A stretch of DNA of 64,000 nucleotides from contig CAMXCT020002358.1 in the NCBI GenBank assembly GCA_947184155.2, positions 35,001 through 99,000 of the forward strand, given 5' to 3'. Of this stretch, positions 41,701-52,589 are shown one piece after another. A model generated the notes under the pieces. The model ran no database searches and had not been told where the DNA came from. It saw only the letters and a list, made by a program, of their open reading frames with translations. The DNA comes from Cladocopium goreaui (taxonomy: Eukaryota; Sar; Dinophyceae; Suessiales; Symbiodiniaceae). Position 1 is the first letter of the stretch; every line of letters begins with the position of its first letter. Made by a program: the position numbers and the translations under genes.

Positions 41701-44700
41701 TTATGATTGTGAGCTTGGCGCCAGCTGCTTTCAAATCGGAGAAAAAAACACGTAGCTCTTCCACTCGGTCTGGTCCTGCCCAATGTGCTACCGTCACCCG
41801 ACCAAAAAGAAGAAACACCAATGGAGAAAACACACACTGATCCAATGAAAAAATGAGACCCTGAAAGGAGCAAAATCAAGTTAGGTCAACAAAGATGTAT
41901 CAGTTGAACAGTAACCAAAAAGACACGAGGCGTCGCACACTCTCACTTGCTTTCAGTACGCATCATAGCAACAGACTCCAACACAAACTAATCTCAGGAA
42001 CAACCACAAACAATTGCTTCAATTGCCTCAAATCAACGCTGTAGAATTTCAGTTTGAGTTTGGATTCAAACGTTCAAAGAAGGATTGTGCAAGAACAGTA
42101 TGAAGGAGACTGACGGAGGTATCAAATTCCTCAAAAGTTCAGACTCTCAGAACGGTCCTCCCAAAGCACCAGCTGTCCACGATGCAGCCCCCTTCACACC
42201 AGCTGGACAAGGCACCACATGGCCATTGGGCTGGTACTGATACTGAGTTGAATCATTCAGAAGCTTCAACCGATGAATCTGTCCCCGTTCCGACAAAGAA
42301 TGTTGTCCTGCAACACCAGGCTCCCATCCAGCCAGTTGCTTGAAGACGTGCACTTTGGAAATCGTCTGGTCGAAATCAAAATACACATGCTTCACCGGTG
42401 AAGACGCCTCTTTCGCAACTTTTGGCTCAGCCGGTGCAGTTGCAACAGCGGAGGGCATTTGCTTGGGAGCTGCTGTGCTCTTGGCTTGGGCTGCTTCTTT
42501 TTGGACTCCTACCATGGATCTCAACTCCTGCATTTCTCCTGCAGTCATGCCCTTCCGCTCTGACACAAAGATACTGCGACAAACACCTTTGACAGAAGCT
42601 ATCTCTGCTGCATCATCCTCCACCAAAGCAGCCTCGTTCGTGCTCAGACCTGCCTGAGACATCAGTGCTTGAATCAGATTTACCTTCATGTCTGGAAGTT
42701 GACAGTCTGGAGTACCTTCCAACTCGGATGGCTGCTTGTTCTCTTGATCGAACTCAGACTCACCATAGAACTGGCCCAACATGCCAAAGACCTTCTCGAA
42801 AAATCCCAGTAGACCCTCTTCTTGGAGTAAAAAGCGGCAGGCACCCACATTGCCCTTGGTTATGATTGTGAGCTTGGCGCCAGCTGCTTTCAAATCGGAG
42901 AAAAAAACACGTAGATCTTCCACTCGGTCAGGTCCTGCCCAATGTGCTACCGTCACCCGGCCAAAAAGAAGAAACACCCAATATGGAGAAAACACACATC
43001 CAACTCATCCAACGAACTAGTCTTGATGCATGTTCAATATCATTCATATCCAACTATACCGTCTCAAGAGGCATTCATTGCTGGCCCTTCTGTCAGCCGA
43101 TCCAACAAGAATGAGCACCCTGAAAGGAGCAACATCAAGCTAGGCCAATAAAAATGTATCAGTTGAACAGTAACCAAAAAGACACGAGGGCTCGCACACT
43201 CTCGCTTGCTTTAAGTACACATCATAGCAACAGGCTCCAAAACTCACGGCTTCAAAACTCCCAAAGGAGCAAGTAAACACAACCAGTTTGGATTCAAACG
43301 TTCAAAGAAGGATTGTGCAAGAACAGTATGAAGGAGACTGACGGAGGTATCAAATTCCTCACAAGTTCAGACTCTCAGAAAGGTCCTCCCAAAGCACCAG
43401 CTGTCCACGATGCAGCCCCCTTCACACCAGCTCGACAAGGCACCACATGGCCATTGGGCTGGTACTGATACTGAGATGAATCATTCAGAAGCTTCAACCG
43501 ATGAATCTGCCCCCGTTCCGACAAAGAATGTTGCCCTGCAACACCAGGCTCCCATCCAGCCAGTTGCTTGAAGACGTGCACTTTGGAAATCGTCTGGTCG
43601 AAATCAAAATACACATGCTTCACCGATGAAGACGCCTCTTTCGCAACTTTTGGCTCAGCCGGTGCAGCTGCAGCTTTAGCCTTCGGTGTGGCTTCTGCTT
43701 TGAAGACTCCACTGAAACCTTCCGGTGGTGGAGGCGGTGCTTTGCCCCTGGCGGCTGCATGACAAATTCCTGCGAAACCAGTGGGAGGTGGCGGCGGCAC
43801 AGCTGCTGATTGCACTTTGGATGTTGCTGGAATTTCCTTGGGAGCTGCTGTGCTCTTGGCTTGGGCTGCTTCTTTTTGGACTCCTACCATGGATCTCAAC
43901 TCCTGCATTTCTCCTGCAGTCATGCCCTTCCGCTCTGACACAAAGACACTGCGACAAACACCTTTGACAGAAGCTATCTCTGCTGCATCATCCTCCACCA
44001 AAGCAGCCTCGTTCGTGCTCAGACCTGCCTGAGACATCAGTGCTTGAATCAGATTTACCTTCATGTCTGGAAGTTGACAGTCTGGAGTACCTTCCAACTC
44101 GGATGGCTGCTTGTTCTCTTGATCGAACTCAGACTCACCATAGAACTGGCCCAACATGCCAAAGACCTTCTCGAAAAATCCCAGTAGACCCTCTTCTTGG
44201 AGTAAAAAGCGGCAGGCACCCACATTGCCCTTGGTTATGATTGTGAGCTTGGCGCCAGCTGCTTTCAAATCGGAGAAAAAAACACGTAGATCTTCCACTC
44301 GGTCAGGTCCTGCCCAATGTGCTACCGTCACCCGGCCAAAAAGAAGAAACACCCAATATGGAGAAAACACACATCCAACTCATCCAACGAACTAGTCTTG
44401 ATGCATGTTCAATATCATTCATATCCAACTATACCGTCTCAAGAGGCATTCATTGCTGGCCCTTCTGTCAGCCGATCCAACAAGAATGAGCACCCTGAAA
44501 GGAGCAACATCAAGCTAGGCCAATAAAAATGTATCAGTTGAACAGTAACCAAAAAGACACGAGGGCTCGCACACTCTCGCTTGCTTTAAGTACACATCAT
44601 AGCAACAGGCTCCAAAACTCACGGCTTCAAAACTCCCAAAGGAGCAAGTAAACACAACCAGTTTGGATTCAAACGTTCAAAGAAGGATTGTGCAAGAACA

Positions 44701-47700
44701 GTATGAAGGAGACTGAAGGAGTGATCAAATTCCTCACAAGTTCAGACTCTCAGAAAGGTCCTCCCAAAGCACCAGCTGTCCACGATGCAGCCCCCTTCAC
44801 ACCAGCTGGACAAGGCACCACATGGCCATTGGGCTGGTACTGATACTGAGATGAATCATTCAGAAGCTTCAACCGATGAATCTGCCCCCATTCAGAAGCT
44901 TCAACCGATGAATCTGCCCCCGTTCCGACAAAGAATGTTGCCCTGCAACACCAGGCTCCCATCCAGCCAGTTGCTTGAAGACGTGCACTTTGGAAATCGT
45001 CTGGTCGAAATCAAAATACACATGCTTCACCGATGAAGACGCCTCTTTGGCAACTTTTGGCTCAGCCGGTGCAGCTGCAGCTTTAGCCTTCGGTGTGGCT
45101 TTTGCTTTGAAGACTCCACTGAAACCTTCCGGTGGTGGAGGCGGTGCTTTGCCCCTGGCGGCTGCATGACAAATTCCTGCGAAACCAGTGGGAGGTGGCG
45201 GCGGCACAGCTGCTGATTGCACTTTGGATGTTGCTGGAATTTCCTTGGGAGCTGCTGTGCTCTTGGCTTGGGCTGCTTCTTTTTGGACTCCTACCATGGA
45301 TCTCAACTCCTGCATTTCTCCTGCAGTCATGCCCTTCCGCTCTGACACAAAGACACTGCGACAAACACCTTTGACAGAAGCTATCTCTGCTGCATCATCC
45401 TCCACCAAAGCAGCCTCGTTCGTGCTCAGACCTGCCTGAGACATCAGTGCTTGAATCAGATTTACCTTCATGTCTGGAAGTTGACAGTCTGGAGTACCTT
45501 CCAGCTCGGATGGCTGCTTGTTCTCTTGATCGAACTCAGACTCACCATAGAACTGGCCCAACATGCCAAAGACCTTCTCGAAAAATCCCAGTAGACCCTC
45601 TTCTTGGAGTAAAAAGCGGCAGGCACCCACATTGCCCTTGGTTATGATTGTGAGCTTGGCGCCAGCTGCTTTCAAATCTGAAAAAAAACCACGTAGCTCT
45701 TCCACTCGGTCTGGTCCTGCCCAATGTGCTACCGTCACCCGACCAAAAAGAAAAAAAACAGTACGGAGAAAACGCACATCCAACTCATCCAACGAACTAG
45801 TTTTGATGCATGTTCATATCATTCATATCCAACATTATCGAACTATATCGTCTCAAGAGGCATTCATTGCTGGCCCTTCTGTCAGCCGATCCAACAAGAA
45901 TGAGCACCCTGAAAGGAGCAACATCAAGCTAGGCCAATAAAGATGTATCAGTTGAACAGTAACCAAAAAGACACGAGGGGTCGCACACTCTCACTTGCTT
46001 TAAGTACACATCATAGCAACAGGCTCCAAAACTCACGCCTCCAAAACTCCCAATGGAGCAAGTAAACACAAACTGTTTGGATTCAAACGTTCAAAGAAGG
46101 GTTGTGCAAGAACAGTATGAAGGAGACTGAAGGAGTGATCAAATTCCTCACAAGTTCAGACTCTCAGAAAGGTCCTCCCAAAGCACCAGCTGTCCACGAT
46201 GCAGCCCCCTTCACACCAGCTCGACAAGGCACCACATGGCCATTGGGCTGGTACTGATACTGAGATGAATCATTCAGAAGCTTCAACCGATGAATCTGCC
46301 CCCGTTCCGACAAAGAATGTTGCCCTGCAACACCAGGCTCCCATCCAGCCAGTTGCTTGAAGACGTGCACTTTGGAAATCGTCTGGTCGAAATCAAAATA
46401 CGCATGCTTCACCGATGAAGACGCCTCTTTCGCAACTTTTGGCTCAGCCGGTGCAGCTGCAGTTTTAGCCTTCGGTGTGGCTTCTGCTTTGAAGACTCCA
46501 CTGAAACCTTCCGGTGGTGGAGGCGGTGCTTTGCCCTTGGCGGCTGCATGACAAATTCCTGCGAAACCAGTGGGAGGTGGCGGCGGCACAGCTGCTGATT
46601 GCACTTTGGATGTTGCTGGAATTTCCTTGGGAGCTGCTGTGCTCTTGGCTTGGGCTGCTTCTTTTTGGACTCCTACCATGGATCTCAACTCCTGCATTTC
46701 TCCTGCAGTCATGCCCTTCCGCTCTGACACAAAGACACTGCGACAAACACCTTTGACAGAAGCTATCTCTGCTGCATCATCCTCCACCAAAGCAGCCTCG
46801 TTCGTGCTCAAACCTGCCTTAGACATCAGTGCTTGAATCAGATTTACCTTCATGTCTGGAAGTTGACAGTCTGGAGTACCTTCCAGCTCGGATGGCTGCT
46901 TGTTCTCTTGATCGAACTCAGACTCACCATAGAACTGGCCCAACATGCCAAAGACCTTCTCGAAAAATCCCAGTAGACCCTCTTCTTGGAGTAAAAAGCG
47001 GCAGGCACCCACATTGCCCTTGGTTATGATTGTGAGCTTGGCGCCAGCTGCTTTCAAATCTGAAAAAAAACCACGTAGCTCTTCCACTCGGTCTGGTCCT
47101 GCCCAATGTGCTACCGTCACCCGACCAAAAAGAAAAAAAACAGTACGGAGAAAACGCACATCCAACTCATCCAACGAACTAGTTTTGATGCATGTTCATA
47201 TCATTCATATCCAACATTATCGAACTATATCGTCTCAAGAGGCATTCATTGCTGGCCCTTCTGTCAGCCGATCCAACAAGAATGAGCACCCTGAAAGGAG
47301 CAACATCAAGCTAGGCCAATAAAGATGTATCAGTTGAACAGTAACCAAAAAGACACGAGGGGTCGCACACTCTCACTTGCTTTAAGTACACATCATAGCA
47401 ACAGGCTCCAAAACTCACGCCTCCAAAACTCCCAATGGAGCAAGTAAACACAAACTGTTTGGATTCAAACGTTCAAAGAAGGATTGTGCAAGAACAGTAT
47501 GAAGGAGACTGAAGGAGTGATCAAATTCCTCACAAGTTCAGACTCTCAGAAAGGTCCTCCCAAAGCACCAGCTGTCCACGATGCAGCCCCCTTCACACCA
47601 GCTCGACAAGGCACCACATGGCCATTGGGCTGGTACTGATACTGAGATGAATCATTCAGAAGCTTCAACCGATGAATCTGCCCCCGTTCCGACAAAGAAT

Positions 47701-48004
47701 GTTGCCCTGCAACACCAGGCTCCCATCCAGCCAGTTGCTTGAAGACGTGCACTTTGGAAATCGTCTGGTCGAAATCAAAATACACATGCTTCACCGATGA
47801 AGACGCCTCTTTCGCAACTTTTGGCTCAGCCGGTGCAGCTGCAGTTTTAGCCTTCGGTGTGGCTTCTGCTTTGAAGACTCCACTGAAACCTTCCGGTGGT
47901 GGAGGCGGTGCTTTGCCTGGTGCACCAGGTGCAAATGCGTCAAGTTGTGCTCGCGGCTCTCGCGGCGGAGCTACAAGTCCGCTCTGTCTCGGAGGGATGG
48001 CCAT
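35402..48004 (-). CDS. Multi-HAD-domain gene built by tandem exon duplication (11-exon model)
   Basis: Proposed joins, 5' to 3': 48004-47557, 47098-46175, 45716-44761, 44309-43386, 42934-42158, 41775-40852, 40389-39613, 39146-38370, 37904-37174, 36611-36288, 35725-35402. Each internal HAD exon carries the C-terminal half of one HAD-like domain, a linker, then the N-terminal half of the next; splicing restores HAD motifs I, II and IV in order. Exon lengths (448, 924, 956, 924, 777, 924, 777, 777, 731, 324, 324) preserve phase everywhere except the 956 exon. Introns are 382-562 nt with AG|GA at both ends. HAD proteins are typically phosphatases using the first Asp of DxDxT; substrate unknown. 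As read, a frameshift in exon 3 would end translation after 739 residues. No 3' terminal exon was found. Confidence 0.72.
35403..37180. repeat. 886 bp tandem duplication of the coiled-coil exon and intron
   Basis: 35402-36287 and 36288-37173 are nearly identical over exon and intron (EALQKE against EVLQKE at the exon start). A third, partial copy ends at the fusion point 37349. Confidence 0.85.
36288..36611 (-). CDS. Exon 10 of the multi-HAD gene, coiled coil (108 codons)
   Basis: EVLQKELETAKSAANSLEAS to QAAGK, with heptad-like spacing throughout (LYQQRQLLDEQAEASDTLQA in the middle). 324 nt, phase 0 on both sides, so any number of copies keeps the frame. Confidence 0.7.
37174..37904 (-). CDS. 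Exon 9 of the multi-HAD gene: HAD C-half fused to coiled coil
   Basis: The first 37904-37350 encodes the HAD C-half (GPDRVEELRVFFSDLKAAGA, LTIITKGN, LVEDDAAEI) and a linker ending KGSATRAQKDPATSH. From 37349 the sequence is identical to the inner part of exons 10 and 11 (EQAEASDTLQARL). It enters in phase 1 and leaves in phase 0 (731 nt), the phase change needed to link the two exon families. Confidence 0.7.
38370..39146 (-). CDS. Exon 8 of the multi-HAD gene, short type (259 codons)
   Basis: HAD C-half, short linker (AAPKQMPSAVATAPAEPK), then HAD N-half with YFDFDQTISKVHVFKQ. The short type lacks the 49-residue proline-rich linker. Variant: EDLRVFF. Acceptor GGGCAG|GACCTG, donor GGGAG|GACCTT. 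Confidence 0.72.
39613..40389 (-). CDS. Exon 7 of the multi-HAD gene, short type (259 codons)
   Basis: As exon 8 but EELRVFF and TISRVHVF (R for K after motif I). HAD motif II Thr is at exon residue 26 and the motif IV Asp pair at 107-108. Confidence 0.72.
40852..41775 (-). CDS. Exon 6 of the multi-HAD gene, long type (308 codons)
   Basis: Contains the long linker with two PPPPP runs (AAVPPPPPTGFTGICHAAAK, KAPPPPPEGFSGVFKAEA). Variants: LQEEDLLGFF, ALMSKAGL, PAEAKVAK. Motif I lies at about exon residue 235. The preceding intron is the shortest (382 nt). Confidence 0.72.
42158..42934 (-). CDS. Exon 5 of the multi-HAD gene, short type (259 codons)
   Basis: Variants: CRSIFVSERK and ASSPVKHVYFDFDQ. 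Same splice sites as the other copies. It lies between two long-type exons, so the types are interspersed. Confidence 0.72.
43386..44309 (-). CDS. Exon 4 of the multi-HAD gene, long type (308 codons)
   Basis: Variants: EDLRVFF, TGFAGICHAAARGK and PCRAGVKG. All HAD motifs intact. Confidence 0.72.
44761..45716 (-). pseudogene. Exon 3 of the multi-HAD gene, frameshifted by a 32 bp duplication
   Basis: Long type, but 956 nt in place of 924. ATTCAGAAGCTTCAACCGAT plus 12 more bases is duplicated in tandem at about 44858-44921 (plus strand), so after RLKLLN the frame changes to GGRFIG and stops at 44869. The HAD C-half, linker and motif I (KHVYFDFDQTI) upstream of the break are intact. Confidence 0.7.
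46175..47098 (-). CDS. Exon 2 of the multi-HAD gene, long type (308 codons)
   Basis: Starts GPDRVEELRGFFSDLKAAGA; motif II in KLTIITKGNV, motif IV in LVEDDAAEIA. After the proline linker comes KHAYFDFDQTI (A where others have V). Variant ALMSKAGL. With exon 1 it completes the first HAD domain. Confidence 0.75.
47557..48004 (-). CDS. Exon 1 of the multi-HAD gene: start codon and first HAD N-half
   Basis: The ATG at 48004 opens MAIPPRQSGLVAPPREPRAQ, a unique leader that runs into the shared linker KAPPPPPEGFSGVFKAEA. DxDxT motif I is at residues 77-81 (YFDFDQTI). The exon ends ALGG in phase 1 at GGGAG|GACC. The first 30 residues match no other copy, which supports this as the true 5' exon. There is no signal peptide. 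Confidence 0.72.
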
Positions 48005-49465
48005 GATTTTGTGGCGCGGTGATACTCATGGCATTTTTGGCAAATTCCATGTTTCAATCATTTTTCAAACGATTCCATCTTTGAACATCAAACATATGTC
48101 CCATCTGGCATCTCACAGCAAGTCTTGAGCCAGCGTGAATGTGACGTCAAAGCAATTGTGACAGAATGTGCTTATTTGAGTTCCGTGACCACACATCAGC
48201 TAGACTAAACTTCAACTTTCAACCGTTGAATCAGGCTTCAATTCTGAGTACAGTTTGAAACGGCCTAAACAGCAGCCAAATCCTATAGCTTGCGCCTGTC
48301 AAGCGGGCGGATTGTCTTTTAGCTGTCAAAGAGGCACTTGCTTTCCTGCTGAAAATCCGACATGAATGAAAATGGCCTTCAAAGATTGTTGGGCCATCAT
48401 GGGTCAATATGGGCAATAAACATCAACATTGTCGCTGGAGTCAAGAGAAACAGCACGGCCTTGCCTCTGTGCGTGCGCGGTCAATTTTGACATCGAAGAC
48501 TGCAGCGATCATCAAAACAGTCTTTCTCTGAACGTTGCTGAGGTGCTACGCTCGTAGGAGAGTGATGCATTTGCATGCGTTTGCAATAAAGTTTTGTCTT
48601 TGCGACTGAAAAGCTCCTTCCTCTCTGGGGAATCAGCCGCTCATCAGCATTGTAAAAAAATCAGCAGCAGCAAGATGACGATGACGATGTTCAGAAACAG
48701 ACAATCAAACAAAGAGGCCCAAATGATCCCTTCATGAAACTCCGGCTTTTGGACGGTTTGCTCAGATCTTTATTCCTAAATCCTAAAAGTCCTAATCGTG
48801 GGCTAGGCAGGTTTTTTGATGGAAACGGCCTCGCTTGTGCCCGTGGATTTGTCTCGCTTGTGCCAGGGTAACCACTTTCCACTTGAGCTACTGTCCCCTA
48901 AAAGTAGACCCAAAATGATTGTTTTTCAATGTCCCTATTGCCTGTGTGCATCATGTTGCTGCATGCGCGCCCATCCCCCCCCATGTCCCCTAAAAGTAGA
49001 CCCTAAAGGGTTGTTTTTTCCACATAAAATGTTCAGGTCAATCTGGGCGCAAGTGAGTCGTTTTTATGGGCGCAAGTGAGGCTGGTACCTTTTTGATAGG
49101 TCGCTCGTGTTCTAGCCCAGATCTTTTCTCCTCAGTCAGCGCTAGATTCCGCTAGATCGGTTTTTGGAGAGCTTTGTTGAATAGAAAAAGAGGAACGCCC
49201 AAAGGAAGTATATATCTCATGGTGTGATGTATTCCAAAGATAGGAATTCTTAAGACATGTATCACAAACAGTATGATAGAATCTGATAGAAAGGCGCAAT
49301 ATTGCTTTGGCAAATTCTCGTAATTCTAAACAGTTAGCACTCACAAGAAGTACCACGTCGACGCTTGCGCGTTCAAAGACGCTAGTCGTAAATGAAAGTC
49401 ATCATGCGTCAGTATTAATCTACACATCATTACCTTAATCATCATCTTGGTCATTATCTCAATAT
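48005..49465. other. Intergenic, presumed 5' flank of the multi-HAD gene
   Basis: No convincing ORF. Contains a direct repeat GTCCCCTAAAAGTAGACCC at about 48891 and 48983, and GGGCGCAAGTGAG twice near 49045 and 49069. No spliced-leader relic (the GGCTCAAG end of the dinoflagellate leader) was seen near the ATG. Confidence 0.5.
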
Positions 49466-49596
49466 ATATCTATCAGGTGGTTGGTAAACTCTTAGTAGCT
49501 CCTTGGCTCCCCATATGATACTGATAAGGCATATAGATGAATATAGATACCCATAGCCACAGCTCCTTAGCTCCTTCTCAACCACTGGATAGATAT
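49466..49596. mobile_element. TATCTATC-type inverted-repeat element
   Basis: TATCTATCAGGTGGTTGG is inverted as TCAACCACTGGATAGATA, 131 bp. Inner AGCTCCTTGGCTCC and AGCTCCTTAGCTCC are direct repeats. Confidence 0.6.
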
Positions 49597-50667
49597 AAAC
49601 TTGTACTATTAATCACTATGTATGCTTATCCTTGACGTGCCGGTGGAAGTGCTGAGTACCAGCTCTGAAATTGACCGGTTCCATGCTTCTCTACTCTACC
49701 GTTTGAGCATCGTTTGAGCATCGTAAGAGCATAGTCAGCACAGTGTTCGCATGGAGCCATGGAGCCAGGGCCCTGCGGCCCTGCGCAATGGAAGAACTGC
49801 ACAAGCGGTAATGAAATTTATGGGAGAATGATGGAGAATGCGGAGAATGAGACGATAAATCACCTTGCCTGGCGGAACCAACTCAAATCTCATCACGGAT
49901 ACACCATGGCTATCCATGGCTGATCTTGCGCGAATCCAAGAGCGAAGAATAAACGAAACTGATACACGTAGTTCTGCTCCAAATGAAGCCACTTTTTCAA
50001 GCACTTCTCATGCTAGCAGAAAATGTGGAAAAAATATGGAACCTTAACCACCACATCCAAAGCACCCAGAAACAGGAGAATAGGGCCTCACATCTTTCCT
50101 TGTGGTATCGACCTGCACAATCTTTTCCGGCTAAAAACAGCAACGTCTTGCCAATGCAGGCGCAAAGAAAAAGGGATGTGAAAGGATAAAGGACATTCTT
50201 CAAACCCGAATATCCGCAATAATCACGAAGATTTGTGAAACACCTAATGGACGAAACTGACCACTCAAAATCAAAAGCAAACTAAAGCAAGATATCCGGG
50301 AAGTATATCCAGGAATGACTCGCTTGACACGCCATACCTGATCGCTGTTCTGCAGGTTGTCTGAGCCTCGAGACAATGGCATTTTGCATGTTTGCGCGCG
50401 TGTGTCACACAGTTCTCCTTTCAACACGAACAAGTCCAAGCAACAGCAATTGCGAATGATGCATTCAGGAGCACCTATGTGCTTGAGCTGCAGCCGTTCC
50501 TCGCAATGCGGGCATTTTTTCTTTCACCACGGCTCAAAAGTACACGAAGTGAGCTGACGTCTTCACAAGATTACCCTTAAAAATGCGCTGCCTGGCTGCA
50601 TCTCATCACGCAGCCGGAGAGCCGGGTAGAGCCGGGTAGAGCACAACCACAACTACAGACTTCCCCC

Positions 50668-52059
50668 TCACAAATTCACAGTTTTCCACAGCTGTTTCTT
50701 GTGATCTGGATGGCTTTTTGGGGCCCTCTTGGCCAAATGACACTTGGTGCCATTTCCACCATCCCCTGCCATGGTCAGCACATAGGTGGGATCAGCTGCC
50801 AAGGCGATGTAGCCGTCATGGAAGAGAAAGAGCTGGTTCTTCTCACATGGGTCACTGCGGCCATGTTCCTTCCAGAGATGCACCGGTTCACTGTCCGAAA
50901 GAGGATCCATAGGCCCGCTCTTCTTGGAGAACACGATGTCTGGCCGACTGCTCAGGCGGATTTTGCCGTCCGCAGACCACTTCCATACATTGTTGTCCAC
51001 GTGATCGTGGCCGGCCCCTCGTTTCTCCCACAAGTGAACCACGGTGCCATTGCGAGCATCGCGGGCGTGGCCCAAAGTGTGAATGCTGTGGCTGTCCCGT
51101 AGCACGGGAACGATCATCAAGCCCTTGCCAATCTCCACATCAGTGACAGGTGGCAAGGGCACCATCGCCCCACCCCACTGCGCAATGCATCGCACCATCG
51201 CCACAATATCATTTGTGTTGACCAAGGCGTCAATGGCACTGGCCCGGAAGGCTCCAGTGGGATCATAGTCTTGTGGCAGGTGGACCAGCTTCCCGGTGAG
51301 CCTCTGCCGACGATCTTCACTGAGACGGAGGAGCTTCATCATCCAAGACCACAAGGATGGGGCCAGCATGCCTCGCTTCTCAGCCTCATGGAGGACGCCG
51401 AGCTGGAGAACGAAGACAACCGGGGAAGGATATCCCGAGAGGGCATAGTAATCCAGAATTGCTGCCAAAGCATCGAGGGTCTCAGACGGTTTGGTGCTGG
51501 GCCCTTGTCGGAAGATGAAATTCAGGATGACCTCAGGTGAAGTGCCGGCCCTCAGCTTTCCAATGACAGCTTTCACCAGCGGCTTCTCGAAACCCGAGAG
51601 GAATCCGACAAGAAAGTTCTGACCCGCAGCGTAGCTTCCTTGGGTGCACAGAGTTTGGGCTTGGTCTGCCGCATGATCCATGCAAAAGCAGATCTCGTTG
51701 CTGGCTGTCCCCAACAAGATTTTCCCTTCTGTGCCAACCTGCTTCACCACAGTGATGGCGCTGCCCTCAGCAGTTTTCATCAAGCTTTGCCCCTGCACAG
51801 CGGCGTGGTCGACACCTTGATAGACTTCTTGCGCAGTGGCCTTCATCAAAAAATGGGCAAGCTGGGCACCATTCCCCATGACGTTCTGTGCATGCTGGGC
51901 ACCATTCAACATGACGTTGTTCACATGGTGGGCACCATTCCCAATGACGTTGTTCACATGGTGGGCACCATTCCCCATGACCTTGTTTGCCTCCGCGCCC
52001 ATGGGTTGGACCACATTCTTCACCTGTTGCTTGACAAATCCATTCCATGCATTGCCCAT
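50668..52059 (-). CDS. 11-mer-repeat and beta-trefoil-like protein, copy 1 (463 aa)
   Basis: A single open frame from ATG to TGA without introns. Residues 20-73 hold about four 11-residue repeats (GAHHVNNVIGN, GAHHVNNVMLN, GAQHAQNVMGN), the spacing of lipid-surface 11/3 helices. MGNAWN at the start could be N-myristoylated. Residues 150-300 are a helical region unlike anything I know. Residues about 305-461 have three QxW-like lobes (NNVWKW, NQLFLF, KKQLWK), as in ricin-type beta-trefoil lectin folds, so carbohydrate or lipid binding is a guess. This copy has Cys291 and Arg321 where the others have Arg and Leu. Confidence 0.75.
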   Translation of the reverse strand: MGNAWNGFVKQQVKNVVQPMGAEANKVMGNGAHHVNNVIGNGAHHVNNVMLNGAQHAQNVMGNGAQLAHFLMKATAQEVYQGVDHAAVQGQSLMKTAEGSAITVVKQVGTEGKILLGTASNEICFCMDHAADQAQTLCTQGSYAAGQNFLVGFLSGFEKPLVKAVIGKLRAGTSPEVILNFIFRQGPSTKPSETLDALAAILDYYALSGYPSPVVFVLQLGVLHEAEKRGMLAPSLWSWMMKLLRLSEDRRQRLTGKLVHLPQDYDPTGAFRASAIDALVNTNDIVAMVRCIAQWGGAMVPLPPVTDVEIGKGLMIVPVLRDSHSIHTLGHARDARNGTVVHLWEKRGAGHDHVDNNVWKWSADGKIRLSSRPDIVFSKKSGPMDPLSDSEPVHLWKEHGRSDPCEKNQLFLFHDGYIALAADPTYVLTMAGDGGNGTKCHLAKRAPKSHPDHKKQLWKTVNL

Positions 52060-52589
52060 GGCTGCGAATCGAGAGAAGGGTGAGCTTGGGTGAAGTCGCT
52101 GTTTAAAGAAAAGGCTCCGGAGGGCTGAAGATTCCTGAGAAACAATGTGGTCTCCAAGGCCCAGCTCATGATGCGTTCGGCCGGTACACCTTGTGCAGTG
52201 GATGCTGACTACACACGAATCTGTTGAGCTAGGCTAAGGATGCAACAGAGGCATCCAAGATAAAGGACCATCAGCATCTCATCATTGAAATCCACTGGCG
52301 AACTTCGAAGAAACCTTCCGCACCAATCAGCACGCAATCAGAACAGCCCAGAAATTCTGCCATGTTTGGGAAAAATACATAGGTTTAAACCACCGCACCC
52401 ACACTGAACACCCACTAAAGTCCACACTTTGCCGGAATGTTGCACTGTGGTTGCTTTCAAACATAAGCTCCTGGTTTCCAAAGAACAAAGCCGGATAGTT
52501 TCTGAGCTGTGAAAAGAGGCGATGAGGTATGATCAGAAGGCGTTGCGCACAAACAAGCGGCCATGCATTTTTGGGCCGCCCCAGACTTT

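Noticed and set aside
38310-46836. Numerous plus-strand ORFs over the HAD array (for example MLESDLPSCLEVDSLEYLPT)
   Set aside because: They are antisense shadows of the HAD exons and recur only because the exons do.
38359-47174. Seven separate HAD genes of 282-336 codons each starting at their own ATG
   Set aside because: The ATGs lie in intron sequence just upstream of the acceptor, the HAD motifs come out in the wrong order, and exon phases fit a single spliced gene.
48005-48660. Relic of the dinoflagellate spliced leader upstream of the multi-HAD start
   Set aside because: I looked for the TTTTGGCTCAAG end in this flank and did not see it; GGCTCAG hits elsewhere are coding.
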